DNA from: Saprospiraceae bacterium | GTDB lineage: Bacteria > Bacteroidota > Bacteroidia > Chitinophagales > Saprospiraceae | DNA length: 64,000 nucleotides | NCBI GenBank assembly: GCA_016710265.1 | Contig: JADJJL010000006.1 | Coordinates: forward strand, 372,001-436,000 | Direction: 5' to 3' | Shown here: one piece after another, positions 19,230 through 29,366 of the stretch | Numbering within the stretch: position 1 is the first letter of the stretch | How the letters are laid out: each line of letters starts with the position of its first letter | Made by a program: the position numbers and the translations under genes | Notes under the pieces: model-generated | What the model saw: the letters and a program-made list of their open reading frames with translations, nothing else | Told to the model about the DNA's origin: nothing | Databases searched by the model: none

Positions 19230-19301
19230 ATCTATCTAACTATGCGAATATCAACAATGTTTATTTTTATCAAAATGTATTTAAAAAACTGAAATATTTT
19301 G

Positions 19302-19886
19302 TTAATGTAAAGCCGGGCGTAATTCAAGACCATCGATCACCTCTGCTTCTAAATCCAGCCAGAAATTTAATCGGGAGTACACTTTCTCTTCAGGAAAATA
19401 ATGTAAAGCCATTTTGATATAAATATGCCCATGCTTAGCCTCAGAAGTCCAAAGCATTTTATAAAATTTTTTATACTCAGGATCGGTAAGTCCTCCTTCG
19501 ATCAATTTAAACCTTTCTGCCCCCCTTGTTTCAAACACCGATCCAACCAATAAATGATCTAAAAATCTTTCATTTCTACCTGAATGAAGACAGGCAACAA
19601 GTTTTTTAATATAAGGATCCTCTGTAATCTTATGAGGCATTTCGATACCTCTATTTCGCATTAATTGATAAACCATTTTAAAATGTTCCAATTCCTCTAT
19701 GGCTGTGTCAATTAGATCTTCGTGAATTAAAATTCGGTCAGGATATTTAGCCACCAAACTCATGGCCATCGCAGATGCTTTCCTTTCACAGTCAGCATGG
19801 TCTTTTAAAAAATCATCAAATTGTTCTAATACAAGATTTAACCACTCAGGTTTACTGGGGCTTCGGATATCAAGGTTTAATTTCAA
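19302..19886 (-). CDS. miaE: MiaE-like tRNA hydroxylase
   Basis: A 194-residue diiron enzyme that hydroxylates the isopentenyl side chain of the modified A37 base in tRNA. Ferritin-like helices carry the iron ligands: a glutamate in the HEDLIDTAIEELEHF region with its histidine, ETRGAERF, and EAKHGHIY. The length fits the family. A 43-residue membrane protein gene lies 15 bases upstream on the same strand. Confidence 0.93.
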   Translation of the reverse strand: MKLNLDIRSPSKPEWLNLVLEQFDDFLKDHADCERKASAMAMSLVAKYPDRILIHEDLIDTAIEELEHFKMVYQLMRNRGIEMPHKITEDPYIKKLVACLHSGRNERFLDHLLVGSVFETRGAERFKLIEGGLTDPEYKKFYKMLWTSEAKHGHIYIKMALHYFPEEKVYSRLNFWLDLEAEVIDGLELRPALH

Positions 19887-19901
19887 GTTGTATAGAGAAA
19901 A

Positions 19902-20033
19902 TTATGAATTGGCAGATTTAAACAAAAAGTACATCAACACCATTAAAACCACTGCGACGACGATGATAATGGCAAAAATTTTCTTTTCTTCTTGCTTATT
20001 TTGTTGTTTGTTGGGTTGTTTGATTTTTGACAT
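19902..20033 (-). CDS. 43-residue single-pass membrane microprotein
   Basis: A small open frame from ATG 20033 to TAA 19902. A lysine- and glutamine-rich N-terminus (SKIKQPNKQQNKQEEKK) leads into one strong hydrophobic helix (IFAIIIVVAVVLMVLMYFLF) and a six-residue tail. The positive-inside rule suggests the N-terminus faces the cytoplasm. It sits between the helicase and miaE genes on the same strand with no other candidate in the gap. Function unknown. Support is limited to composition, position and strand. Confidence 0.6.
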   Translation of the reverse strand: MSKIKQPNKQQNKQEEKKIFAIIIVVAVVLMVLMYFLFKSANS

Positions 20034-20099
20034 AATTAATTGGATTATTGGGTAAAGTTAGCAATGCTTTTCATATCAGGGTCTTTTTAAAATGTATTT

Positions 20100-21401
20100 T
20101 CAAGTCCAGGCACTTAAAAAATCTGTGACCCGTTCATCTGTTCTTATGTCTCTCCAATTCAAATTTCCTTTTAAATAGACTCCTTCTAATGATTTGCAAC
20201 GACTAAGTGCAACATAAGCTTGCCCATTTTCAAATGCTCCTCTTCCAAGATCGACCATAATTCTATCAAATGTTTTACCTTGACTCTTATGAATGGTCAT
20301 GGCCCAAGCCAGTTTGACAGGTAATTGGGAAAAACTTCCAACGATTTCGGCCAAAATGCCTTCATCTTTTAATTTATATCTCACTACATCCCAGGTGGTT
20401 GGTGCGATTTCAATTTCTTCATCCTGTCCTTCTAAACGAATTTTTATACTCTTTTCACCCAATTCAGTCACCACGCCAAGACTCCCGTTATGATAGTTTT
20501 TTTGCGGATCGTTTTTTATAGTCATGACTTGAGCACCAATTTTTAGACTTAAATATTCATCTACAGGATGATGACTTGCCTGGACAGTTCCTGTTAGACT
20601 TGCAGAATATATTTTCGGAACTTGGTCAATTTCAGAAAGGGCTTTCAGATTAATAGCTGATGCTGCAGCATTGGTACTGGTCAGTGTTATGATCGGCTGC
20701 TCAACAATTTGTCCCATATCAATGGTCCGTTGATTTAATTCCATCAGATCCTCTTCATCAATTTCATTTAACCTGATTTTATTAAGTAATCGGATAAACT
20801 TTAATTCATTTTGGCGAAAAATCTGATTTAATTCTATGATTTCAAAATTGGGAATATTCTTCATCACTTTTGCCGAAAAGAAAAATGGACTTTGATAAAA
20901 TTGTTGAAAATACTCCTTTTCTTCCGATGAACTGACCACTGGAGGCAATTGATATAAATCTCCGATCCACAACATGGGTATACCACCAAAAGGCAAGGCG
21001 TTTTTAGCAGACATTCGCAACACCGCATCCATATGATCCAACACATCTGCTCGGACCATACTGATTTCATCAATGATGATTAATTTTATTTTTTCAACCA
21101 TTTTTTTTGACAAAGGCTTGTAATCTTTAGTGCTGATCCAACCCGGTGGGAATCGAAAAAATGAATGAATGGTTTGACCACCCACCAATACAGCTGCAAC
21201 CCCTGTAGGGGCCAAGGTGATAATCTTTTGATCCGAAGTTTTTTTAAATAAATTAAGCAAAGTAGATTTACCCGTTCCAGCTTTTCCTGTTAAAAAGAGA
21301 ACACCTTCAAATTTTTCCATCCTATCCAGAATTTGGTGTTGCTCCTTGCTTAAAACAAGGACCTGCTCGGATACAGGATTTTCAGAATTCGTCTGAGACA
21401 C
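20100..21401 (-). CDS. Pif1/RecD-like superfamily 1B helicase
   Basis: A 433-residue AAA/SF1 DNA helicase. Walker A is TGKAGTGKST near residue 40, APTGVAA is motif Ia, Walker B is IIDEISM, GDLYQLPPV is motif III and the C-terminus has MTIHKSQGKTFD and AYVALSRC. This is the compact bacterial Pif1-like form without extra domains. The start is GTG at 21401, sharing one base with the upstream nuclease stop (TAGTG), so translation is probably coupled. Confidence 0.9.
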   Translation of the reverse strand: MSQTNSENPVSEQVLVLSKEQHQILDRMEKFEGVLFLTGKAGTGKSTLLNLFKKTSDQKIITLAPTGVAAVLVGGQTIHSFFRFPPGWISTKDYKPLSKKMVEKIKLIIIDEISMVRADVLDHMDAVLRMSAKNALPFGGIPMLWIGDLYQLPPVVSSSEEKEYFQQFYQSPFFFSAKVMKNIPNFEIIELNQIFRQNELKFIRLLNKIRLNEIDEEDLMELNQRTIDMGQIVEQPIITLTSTNAAASAINLKALSEIDQVPKIYSASLTGTVQASHHPVDEYLSLKIGAQVMTIKNDPQKNYHNGSLGVVTELGEKSIKIRLEGQDEEIEIAPTTWDVVRYKLKDEGILAEIVGSFSQLPVKLAWAMTIHKSQGKTFDRIMVDLGRGAFENGQAYVALSRCKSLEGVYLKGNLNWRDIRTDERVTDFLSAWT

Positions 21402-22471
21402 TATTTTATTTTTTGAACAAGATACACCAAAACAGGAAAATGGTCACTATATCCATAATTGTAAACATCTCCTGAAAATGTTCTCTTCGGATGGTTTTTG
21501 TAATGTCCATGACTTTCTATCATAAAATCCTGGCGGTATACTTTGTTTTGAAAGAAATGATAGCCTTTTTGATTTTGGGAAATGAAATCATAGGAAAGAA
21601 TGATCTGATCAAATAAATTCCAACTGTTGTTGTGCGCCAAAGTGCCTTCGCCATTTTGATAATTTTTGTAGAAAGGATTGAAATATTTATTTTCAGTACA
21701 AGATTCAATGGTTTCAACACTTTTTAGTCCGTTTTTTACACTTTCATTGATCGGATCATCATTCAAATCTCCCATAATAATCACTGCAGTGCCTGGAAAA
21801 TTGGTTTGAATAGAATCAGCTATATGTCGGTTGGCTGAGGCTGCTTGATTTCTAAAATCACGTGTGGCGCCTTCTCCACCTCTACGGGATGGCCAGTGAT
21901 TGACCAAAATACAAACTTTTTGACCACCGAGTATTCCTTGCACGACCAAAACACCCCTTGTTGGCTTTGAATTACCAGTTTTAGAAGATAGCTTGATATT
22001 GCTCATTCCTGAATAAGTTGGAACAAAAACGGAAGGTTTATACAAAAGTGCCAGATCAATTCCTCTTGGATCAAAGGACTCATGATGAATAATTGCATAA
22101 TCCATGGATCTTAATTGTTCATGAGCGGTGAGGTCCTCTAAAACTTGTCGGTTTTCTATTTCACAAACACCAAGTATATCCGCACCTTTCAGTTTATGAT
22201 CTGAACCAAATTCCTTAATGACACTGGAGAGTCTGTTAATTTTATCTTCATATTTGTCTTTGGTCCAAACTTTAGCACCAGAGGGAGTAAATTCTTCATC
22301 CAACGATTCTGGATCGTCATAAATATCAAATAAGTTTTCAAGGTTGTAGAAACCAACGCAAATCATTTTAGATTTAACCTTCTTTTTACTTTGAGATGAA
22401 ACCTTGTAAGGTATCGAAAGGAAGAATATTGCCAACAGAATGTAAACGGCATTTATTCGATGGATAATCAT
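21401..22471 (-). CDS. Secreted endonuclease/exonuclease/phosphatase-family protein
   Basis: A 356-residue member of the EEP (DNase I-like) fold. A cleavable signal peptide (hydrophobic residues 7-26, ending SSQ) implies export. Catalytic motifs: YNLENLFD with the metal-binding Asn and Glu, VNHWPSR with a catalytic His, IIMGDLNDDP with the Asp/Asn pair, and a C-terminal YSDHFPV with the general-base Asp-His. Substrate class (DNA, RNA or phosphoester) cannot be fixed. It is divergent from a TonB receptor/DUF5689 pair, which hints at extracellular nucleic-acid use. Confidence 0.9.
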   Translation of the reverse strand: MIIHRINAVYILLAIFFLSIPYKVSSQSKKKVKSKMICVGFYNLENLFDIYDDPESLDEEFTPSGAKVWTKDKYEDKINRLSSVIKEFGSDHKLKGADILGVCEIENRQVLEDLTAHEQLRSMDYAIIHHESFDPRGIDLALLYKPSVFVPTYSGMSNIKLSSKTGNSKPTRGVLVVQGILGGQKVCILVNHWPSRRGGEGATRDFRNQAASANRHIADSIQTNFPGTAVIIMGDLNDDPINESVKNGLKSVETIESCTENKYFNPFYKNYQNGEGTLAHNNSWNLFDQIILSYDFISQNQKGYHFFQNKVYRQDFMIESHGHYKNHPKRTFSGDVYNYGYSDHFPVLVYLVQKIK

Positions 22472-22480
22472 AAAATGGTC

Positions 22481-22488
22481 TATTTTTG
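22481..22488 (+). promoter_or_regulatory. -7 box for the TonB receptor at 22506
   Basis: TATTTTTG matches TAnnTTTG and ends 17 bases before the ATG at 22506. It lies five bases from the opposing box at 22494-22501. Confidence 0.55.
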
Positions 22489-22493
22489 AGGCA

Positions 22494-22501
22494 CAAAACT
22501 A
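22494..22501 (-). promoter_or_regulatory. -7 box for the secreted nuclease
   Basis: TAGTTTTG on the minus strand matches TAnnTTTG, 23 bases before the ATG at 22471. It would overlap the start site of the opposing rightward promoter. Confidence 0.55.
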
Positions 22502-22505
22502 ACTC

Positions 22506-25257
22506 ATGCTTCGATTATCTGCTTGGATAATATTGCTGTTTTCATATTTACAGACTACTTTACTTACAGGGCAAAGCTTTTCGGTCCTGGTTTTTGAAAC
22601 GGATCGGTCCAAACACTTGCCTGAAGTAGAAGTTTATTTGGATGGCCAAAATTTGGGATTTACGAATTCAGATGGAATCATTGAAGTTCCTTTAATTCAA
22701 GACAAAATCAATTATTTTTTTCAGTTTAGCAAGCCTGGTTTTTTTTCTTTTTCTACGCAGATTTCTAAAATTAAACCAGATCAACAACTCGAAATTAAAC
22801 TGACGAAAGAGATAGGGGATTATGCGGAAATTGCAACCGTGACACTGGATGAAGGCGAAGGAAGTGACAATCGTGATTCTGAAGTTTACAGCCTTTTGGC
22901 TGCCTCACGAGATCCTTTATTGCAAGCTGCTGCCTTTCAATTTGGAATTTTTAGATTTAGAAACAGGGGAATCGATAATCAATACAACCAGCTTGGTTTC
23001 GAAGGATTTTTACTCAATGATCTTGAAAATGGTTTTCTGCCTTTCTTAATTTTTTCCGGCCAAAACCAGATAACAAGATATTCTGAAAATAAAATGTCCT
23101 TTCAGGTAACAGAAGAAGATTTTGGATCTGCTGGATTGAACCAATGGATACAGTTTGATCCAAGGACTTACCGCAAGGGTCTAAACGCCAACTATTCTTT
23201 TTCAAATAGATCATTTTCACACCGGGTGGGTTTGCAATACGTGGGTCATTGGGGTCAAAAAGGTTTAAGTCTAGTAGCAGGCGTTAATCGTAGATGGGCA
23301 GAGAATGGAATTTATAAGGGTAGCTTTTATGATGCTTTTGGTTCTTATTTGGGACTTCGAAAAAGCATTGGTAAAAAATCTGGATTGAGTTTTTTAGGGA
23401 TTTTTTCTCCCGTGATCAGAGGAAAAAATAGCCCTGGAGTACAAGAAGTTTACGATTTATCTGGGGATGATCTTTACAACTCTTATTGGGGTTTTCAATC
23501 TGGAGAAATCAGAAATTCTAGAGTCGCAAATACAGCTTATCCAACTTTTTTTCTAAATTTTGATTCCAAAATATCTGCGAACTTAACAGTTTATTCTGGG
23601 GCTATGTTTCTAAAGGGCAAAAGATCCGATTCTAGTTTAGATTGGTACGATGTGGCAGACCCGCGTCCTGATTATTATCAAAAATTACCCAGTTATATCC
23701 AGGTTCCTTCTGTTCGGGATTCTGTTACAAAATTGTGGTCATCGGATGAAAATGTTCGTCAAGTCAATTGGGAGCGTTTTTATCAAGTGAATAGATCAAA
23801 CCAAAGAACCATCCATCAAATTAATGGAACTTCTGACAGCCTTGCAGGCAAAAGGTCTTTGTATATTTTGTCAGATAGATATTCCAATCCAACTGATTTC
23901 GAATATTTTTTCCGTATTCGATATAAAATTAGAAAAGTTTTACTTAACACAGGATATCGATTGGAGTATACTATAAAAGATAATTATTTAAAAGTTGCAG
24001 ACCTTTTAGGAGGTGATTTTTTTGTGGATAAGGAAAATTTTATCAATGACCCAAATCTTGCAGATCCCGATATTTCTAACAAAAATAAAATCGTGAAAGT
24101 AGGAGATATCTATGGATATCATTATGCAGCAAAAACTCTTAGAAATAGTGTTTTCGCCAATCTGGAATATAGAATCGCCAATTGGGATTTTCTGACAGGA
24201 ATTAAATTAGCCCAAAGGTCAGATTCAAGAGTTGGTTATTTCTCCAATGCCATTTTTACAAATTCCGAAGGTGTTTCAAAAACACAATTGGGATTTCAAT
24301 ATCAGTATAAGTTGGCGGCCATCTACAAGCTGAATGGAAGAAATTATTTTAGAGGAAGTTTTGCAAGTGAATCCTTAGCTCCAAATTTCGAACAACAATT
24401 TATCAATCCAGCTTGGAGAGCAGATGTATTGCCTAATATAAAAAACACTTTGACTACCAACGCGGATCTTAGTTATTATTATAGAAGCCCTCTTTTAAAA
24501 ATTCAAATTGGAGTATTTTATAGTAAATTTAATGATCAGATTAAAAACCGTGATTTCTTTTTGGATGAAGAAATTATTACAGATATTGACAATACACTTT
24601 CATCAGGTGGATTAATTAATGGGTTTTACACTGGATTGGATCAAGAACACAGAGGCATTGAGTTTTCTGCTCAATATAGTCTGGGTTTGGGATTTGATTT
24701 TTTAGTAGCAGGTCAATTTGGAAGTTATATATACACGAGTAGACCCGATTTTTTACGTTTTTGATCAGTTTAGTAAAAATTCATCCAAACAAACCATCTA
24801 TCTTTTAAATTTCTTTGTGCCCAATACTCCACAACATGTGTTGACAACAGGTTTGAAATACAACTTTAAGAGGAATGGTTTTGCCCAATTCAATGTATCC
24901 TATGCAGATCGAAATTATGTAGAGTTAAATCCACTTCGTCGAACAGTCGATTTTGTCAGAAATGTGGAACGAAATGATCCGCTTTTTAGACAAATCATCG
25001 ATCAGGAAAAACTTCCACACTATGTGGTGGTCGATTTTAATGTATTTAAGAGTTATAAAATTAAAAATAAATTTATTTCTATAAGTCTAGCCTTAAACAA
25101 TCTTTTAAACAACACTTCTATGAAATCCGGGGGATTTGAACAAAACAGATTGAATACTCAGGAGCTAGATATTAGTCAGTTTCCAAATAAATATTTTAAC
25201 CTCCAAGGTTTTAATTTCTTTTTAAACATTAATTTAAGTTTAAATGAATCAAATTAA
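22506..25257 (+). pseudogene. TonB-dependent receptor, frameshifted near the C-terminus
   Basis: An outer-membrane receptor of 916 residues once repaired. It has a signal peptide ending TGQS, an N-terminal carboxypeptidase-like domain (HLPEVEVYLDGQNLG), a plug and a long barrel. The reading frame breaks in a run of six T at 24749-24754. Removing one T joins PDF to YVFDQFSK and restores the last barrel strands, ending with NINLSLNESN. The gene overlaps the DUF5689 lipoprotein by 14 bases, so the two are an operon. Without repair the last 170 or so residues are lost. Confidence 0.88.
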
Positions 25258-27316
25258 TTTATTAGTGCTGAATTCAAAATTACAAAAATCATTTTTGCTA
25301 ATTGTAGGCACTTTATTCTTAGTGGCTGTTTCCTGCGTAGATCGTGATTTTGACGAACCGCCTATAAAGCAGCATGAAATCCCTTTTACAGCAAACAGCA
25401 GTATAGCTTATCTTAAATCCGTCCACCAACCCGGCAAATTTGTAGATATTGTTGATGACATTACCATAGTTGCGACGGTGATTGCAGATGATCTATCAGG
25501 AAATTTCTATAAAACTTTGATTGTGCAGGACAGCACTGCGGGTATAGAAATTAAAGTCAATAGAACAGGACTTCATGCCACCTTTCCAATTGGTTCTAAA
25601 ATTGGAATTAAATGCAAAGGACTTACCATTTCTGATTATGTAGGTTTAATTCAATTGGGCCAAGGAAGTTATTTAGATGGAAACGATATGAGATTGGCGG
25701 GCATAGAAGATGTTCTGACGGACAAAATTTTGTTTCCAGGGCCACGTGGTCATTACATTATTCCTAACATAAAATCTATTAAAGCTTTAAGTAGTTTTGA
25801 TGTAAGCACATTGGTTCAGATTGATCAGATTGAATTTGCCAGAGTTGGAATCGGTCTCAGCTACGCCAATGCGACTACACAAACTAACGTGAATCACATT
25901 TTGGAAGATTGTAACAAAAATCAATTGCTTTTAAGAACAAGTGGTTTTGCTGATTTCGCTGGCATACTTATTCCAGAAAAAAATGGTACCATCACAGGTG
26001 TGCTGGGTCGTTTTAACAGTGATCTACAATTATTTATTAGAGACACCTCGGATGTGCAATTTGACAAAGCGCCTTGTGGTGGAACTGGGGGAGGACCGGT
26101 TGTTGAAAAAACCATTCGCGAGATAAGGTCGCTTTTTCAAGGAACTGCCAGCAATGTTTCGGAAAATTTTAAAATTAAAGGGATCGTAATTTCAGATCGT
26201 GCCACTAACAATCTGAATGCAAGAAATTTATTTATTCAAGACGCCTCAGCAGGTATCGCCATTCGTTGGAACGCCAACCATAGTTTTGATCTGGGAGATG
26301 AATTGGAGATAAAACTTGCTGGTTTGGAGTTGTCTGAATTTAGTGGGCTTTTGCAACTCAACAATGTCCCACTAACGAATGCAGTAAAACTAAGTTCTGG
26401 AAATGCTATCTCACCCTTAAATCTTTCCATTTCCGATTTAATTTCAAATTTTGAAAATTTGGAATCAAGCCTAATCCGAATTCCTAATGCAAGACTGACA
26501 AAATCTTCTGGAACTACTTATGAAAATAATGTGGTGCTCAGCGATAAAACGGGTTCGATCAATTTGTTTACAGCATTTGCTGCTACTTTTGCTAGCACTA
26601 ATTTTCCTGCCGATTCAGTAAATATTACTGCCATTGTTTCTCAATTCAATGGTCAACAATTGCTGTTGCGAAATTTGAATGATGTGGAAATCATTCAAGG
26701 AGGCGGCGGAACTGGTGCTGTAATACAAAGTATTCGCAATGTAAAAAATCTGTATCAAGGGACAAAGATCAATGTGAGTGAAGACTGGTTCATAAAAGGG
26801 ATAGTTACATCTGAAAAAAATGCATTAAATATTGTAAATCAAAATTTGTACATTCAAGATGCAAGTGGGGCAATACTTGTAAGATTTTCTACCGCACATT
26901 CATTTGATTTAGGAGATGAAATTGAAATCTTGGTAAAAGGTATGGAGTTGTCGGAATTCAATAATCTGCTTCAACTCAACAATATCCCTTTGACCAATGC
27001 AAAATTAAATTCTAAAAACAATGCAATCCAAGCCCGGGAAGCAAATATTAAAGAGTTGCTAGACAATGGAGAGACTTGGGAAGGGGAGTTGATTTTAATT
27101 AGAAATGTAAATATTTCAAAATCATCTGGTACCAATTATTCAGGAACCATTGTACTCCAGGATGGAACGGGAACAATCGATTGTTTTACAAGAACCCAAG
27201 CCTCGTTTGCAAGCCAAAATTTTCCAGCAATAGCTAGCACAATCACAGGTCACATTTCCCAATTTATGAACAATCGCCAAGTTCTATTAAGAACAGAAGC
27301 TGACGTTAAACCATAA
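25244..27316 (+). CDS. Lipoprotein with three DUF5689 domains
   Basis: A 690-residue exported lipoprotein with lipobox VAVSC near residue 31. Three related OB-like segments follow, at about residues 45-275, 285-480 and 490-690. The second and third each begin after a glycine-rich linker, and all share patterns such as LFIQDASAGIAIRW and LYIQDASGAILVRF. DUF5689 is common in Bacteroidota beside TonB receptors and resembles OB modules attached to extracellular nucleases. Overlap with the receptor gene suggests it is the surface partner of that transporter. Ligand unknown. Confidence 0.85.
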   Translation: MNQINLLVLNSKLQKSFLLIVGTLFLVAVSCVDRDFDEPPIKQHEIPFTANSSIAYLKSVHQPGKFVDIVDDITIVATVIADDLSGNFYKTLIVQDSTAGIEIKVNRTGLHATFPIGSKIGIKCKGLTISDYVGLIQLGQGSYLDGNDMRLAGIEDVLTDKILFPGPRGHYIIPNIKSIKALSSFDVSTLVQIDQIEFARVGIGLSYANATTQTNVNHILEDCNKNQLLLRTSGFADFAGILIPEKNGTITGVLGRFNSDLQLFIRDTSDVQFDKAPCGGTGGGPVVEKTIREIRSLFQGTASNVSENFKIKGIVISDRATNNLNARNLFIQDASAGIAIRWNANHSFDLGDELEIKLAGLELSEFSGLLQLNNVPLTNAVKLSSGNAISPLNLSISDLISNFENLESSLIRIPNARLTKSSGTTYENNVVLSDKTGSINLFTAFAATFASTNFPADSVNITAIVSQFNGQQLLLRNLNDVEIIQGGGGTGAVIQSIRNVKNLYQGTKINVSEDWFIKGIVTSEKNALNIVNQNLYIQDASGAILVRFSTAHSFDLGDEIEILVKGMELSEFNNLLQLNNIPLTNAKLNSKNNAIQAREANIKELLDNGETWEGELILIRNVNISKSSGTNYSGTIVLQDGTGTIDCFTRTQASFASQNFPAIASTITGHISQFMNNRQVLLRTEADVKP

Positions 27317-27326
27317 TTTTTACTTC

Positions 27327-27998
27327 TTGGAGTTTGAATATAATTTACCAGGGCTTCGTTTGTTATATGACGATGAAGTGATGAAGCCTGGAACAGATGG
27401 CGTTTTATTGGGAAATTGGGCATCACAACAAAATTTTAATAGAGCACTTGATCTCGGTTGTGGCATGGGACTGATCAGCTTTATGATGGCATTAGCCAAT
27501 CAGTCTGCACACGTAATTGCTGTAGACTATGATGAGAATGCAATTCAACTTTGTAATAGGAATAAAGAAATAAATCAAAGTTTGAATAACATTGAATTCT
27601 ATTTAGCTGATTTCTTTAATACTTCCGGCTATTTAAAAACCAACTTTGATTTAGTGGTTTCTAATCCACCATACTTAATTGATCAGTTGGAATCAACAGT
27701 GCAGAAAAGAACCAGTCAAAGACACTGGTCAAAAAAGGAATTGATAGGATTTTGTAATTTATGCAGACAAGTGATTTCAAATGATGGAACCTTGCTTTTG
27801 GTTTTACCGGCTATTCAGGAAGCTGAATGGACTTTCCAATTGATGCTAAATGGTTTTTGCTTGAATGAAATTATAAAAGTCAAACATCTTCAAGAAAGCA
27901 AGCACAGTATTTACCTTTTACGCTATTGTTTACATTCAAAACACTTTGCACAAAGTGAAATTATTTTATCGGAATCCGAAAATGTAAAAATTGTTTAA
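27327..27998 (+). CDS. TrmN6-like tRNA (adenine-N6) methyltransferase
   Basis: A 223-residue SAM-dependent methyltransferase resembling TrmN6/YfiC, which methylates A37 of tRNA1-Val. Key motifs: MKPGTDGVLLG at the N-terminus, SAM loop DLGCGMGLIS and the N6-adenine catalytic motif SNPPYL. There is no ATG near the expected start. TTG at 27327 is the best candidate, though the open frame runs a few codons further upstream. It ends two bases before the convergent E2 gene. Confidence 0.88.
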   Translation: MEFEYNLPGLRLLYDDEVMKPGTDGVLLGNWASQQNFNRALDLGCGMGLISFMMALANQSAHVIAVDYDENAIQLCNRNKEINQSLNNIEFYLADFFNTSGYLKTNFDLVVSNPPYLIDQLESTVQKRTSQRHWSKKELIGFCNLCRQVISNDGTLLLVLPAIQEAEWTFQLMLNGFCLNEIIKVKHLQESKHSIYLLRYCLHSKHFAQSEIILSESENVKIV

Positions 27999-28000
27999 TT

Positions 28001-29216
28001 CTAAAGTATGAGTGAAATTGGATTTTCTAAAATCATTTTAAGACTTTGTAAAAATTTAGCACCGGTTGCACCATCTACAGCCTCTATGATCACAGGACAA
28101 ACATACACGGAGTCTATTGGAAATGACAATTTGGTCATTCTTGACAGCGGGTTTTTTCTGAATCGAACCGATGGCCAAAATGCAAGCATCAGGAGGATTT
28201 ATGATGGCCGTAAAATTTTCTATATCAAACATTCCAAGATTGGATATTGAAAAAGTATTTCCTTGCATTTCATCCAAGCCAAGTTTTCTAATTTTTGCCC
28301 TAGCTGCCTTATCAGCAATCTCTGCATTAATTTGGGACAAACTTTTTTGATCAGTATGTCGAATGACCGGGACTACTAATCCATCGTCAATGGCTACTGC
28401 TACTCCAATATGGATGTCATGGTGGTAAATCATTTGATCACCTTTCCATGAAACATTGACTGCTGGATTTTGACGAAGTGCAGAAGCACACGCTTTTACT
28501 ATTAAATCGTTGTATGATATTTTTTGTGGAGCGATGTCATTAATTTGAGTCCTGGCCAAAACACATTGATCCATATCTATTTCCATGGTCAAATAGAAAT
28601 GAGGTGCAGAAAATTTACTTTCCGACAATCTTTGAGCAATGGTCTTTCTCATTTGACTGACTGCTATGATTTCATCTCCCGACGAAGCATAGGCTACATT
28701 TTTTTGCACATTTGCTGTTCCTTTCGCTAAACTTCCCTCAATATCCTTTTTAATGATTCTTCCGTTTTCACCGGTTCCTTTCACTTGGTCTAAATTGACT
28801 CCAACTTCTTTGGCCATTGATTTTGCCAATGGAGAGGCTTTAACTCTTAAGTCAGTAGGTCCGGATACTGATTCAACATTTTTAGTTTCTTCAGCTTTTG
28901 AAGTAGTGCTTACCGATTCACTTGCTTTTACAGTTTCTGCAGGCTTCGTACTAGGAGTCAATAAACTGCTAAAGTCCTCACCCGCTTGACCTATGATGGC
29001 AATGATCCCGTCCACATCTACCTGGCCTTCCGCGACTGCAATATGAAGTAAGACTCCTTCCTGAAAGGCTTCTAAATCCATGGTGGCCTTATCTGTTTCA
29101 ACTTCAGCCATAACATCACCTGGTTGAACTTTGTCTCCAACTTTCTTATGCCATACCCTAATGACACCTGTTTGCATGGTATCGCTTAAGCGAGGCATTC
29201 TGATTACTTCAGCCAT
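28001..29216 (-). pseudogene. Pyruvate dehydrogenase E2 (dihydrolipoamide acetyltransferase), frameshifted at the active site
   Basis: Core subunit of a 2-oxoacid dehydrogenase complex. The lipoyl domain (residues 1-75) has the modified lysine K43 in ETDKATMD. It is followed by a Ser/Thr/Glu-rich linker, an E1/E3-binding domain (KASPLAKSMAKEVGV) and the acyltransferase domain. The frame shifts at the CC pair 28081-28082. Removing one base restores SCDHRAVDGATGA, the catalytic His-x3-Asp-Gly motif, and gives 404 residues. As read, the protein ends in a wrong 9-residue tail and lacks the catalytic Asp-Gly. E1 and E3 genes are not in the window. Confidence 0.9.
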
Positions 29217-29366
29217 AAATATTAATTTTGTCTAATTTTTGTTGCAATTCCTAATATCACGTAAAATTAATGGAATTTATAAACTTGCGATGGGATGGTT
29301 TTATTTTTTGCTTTTTTATTTGGGATCAATACCTTATATATTATAGTTTGATGTAATTTTACGCCC

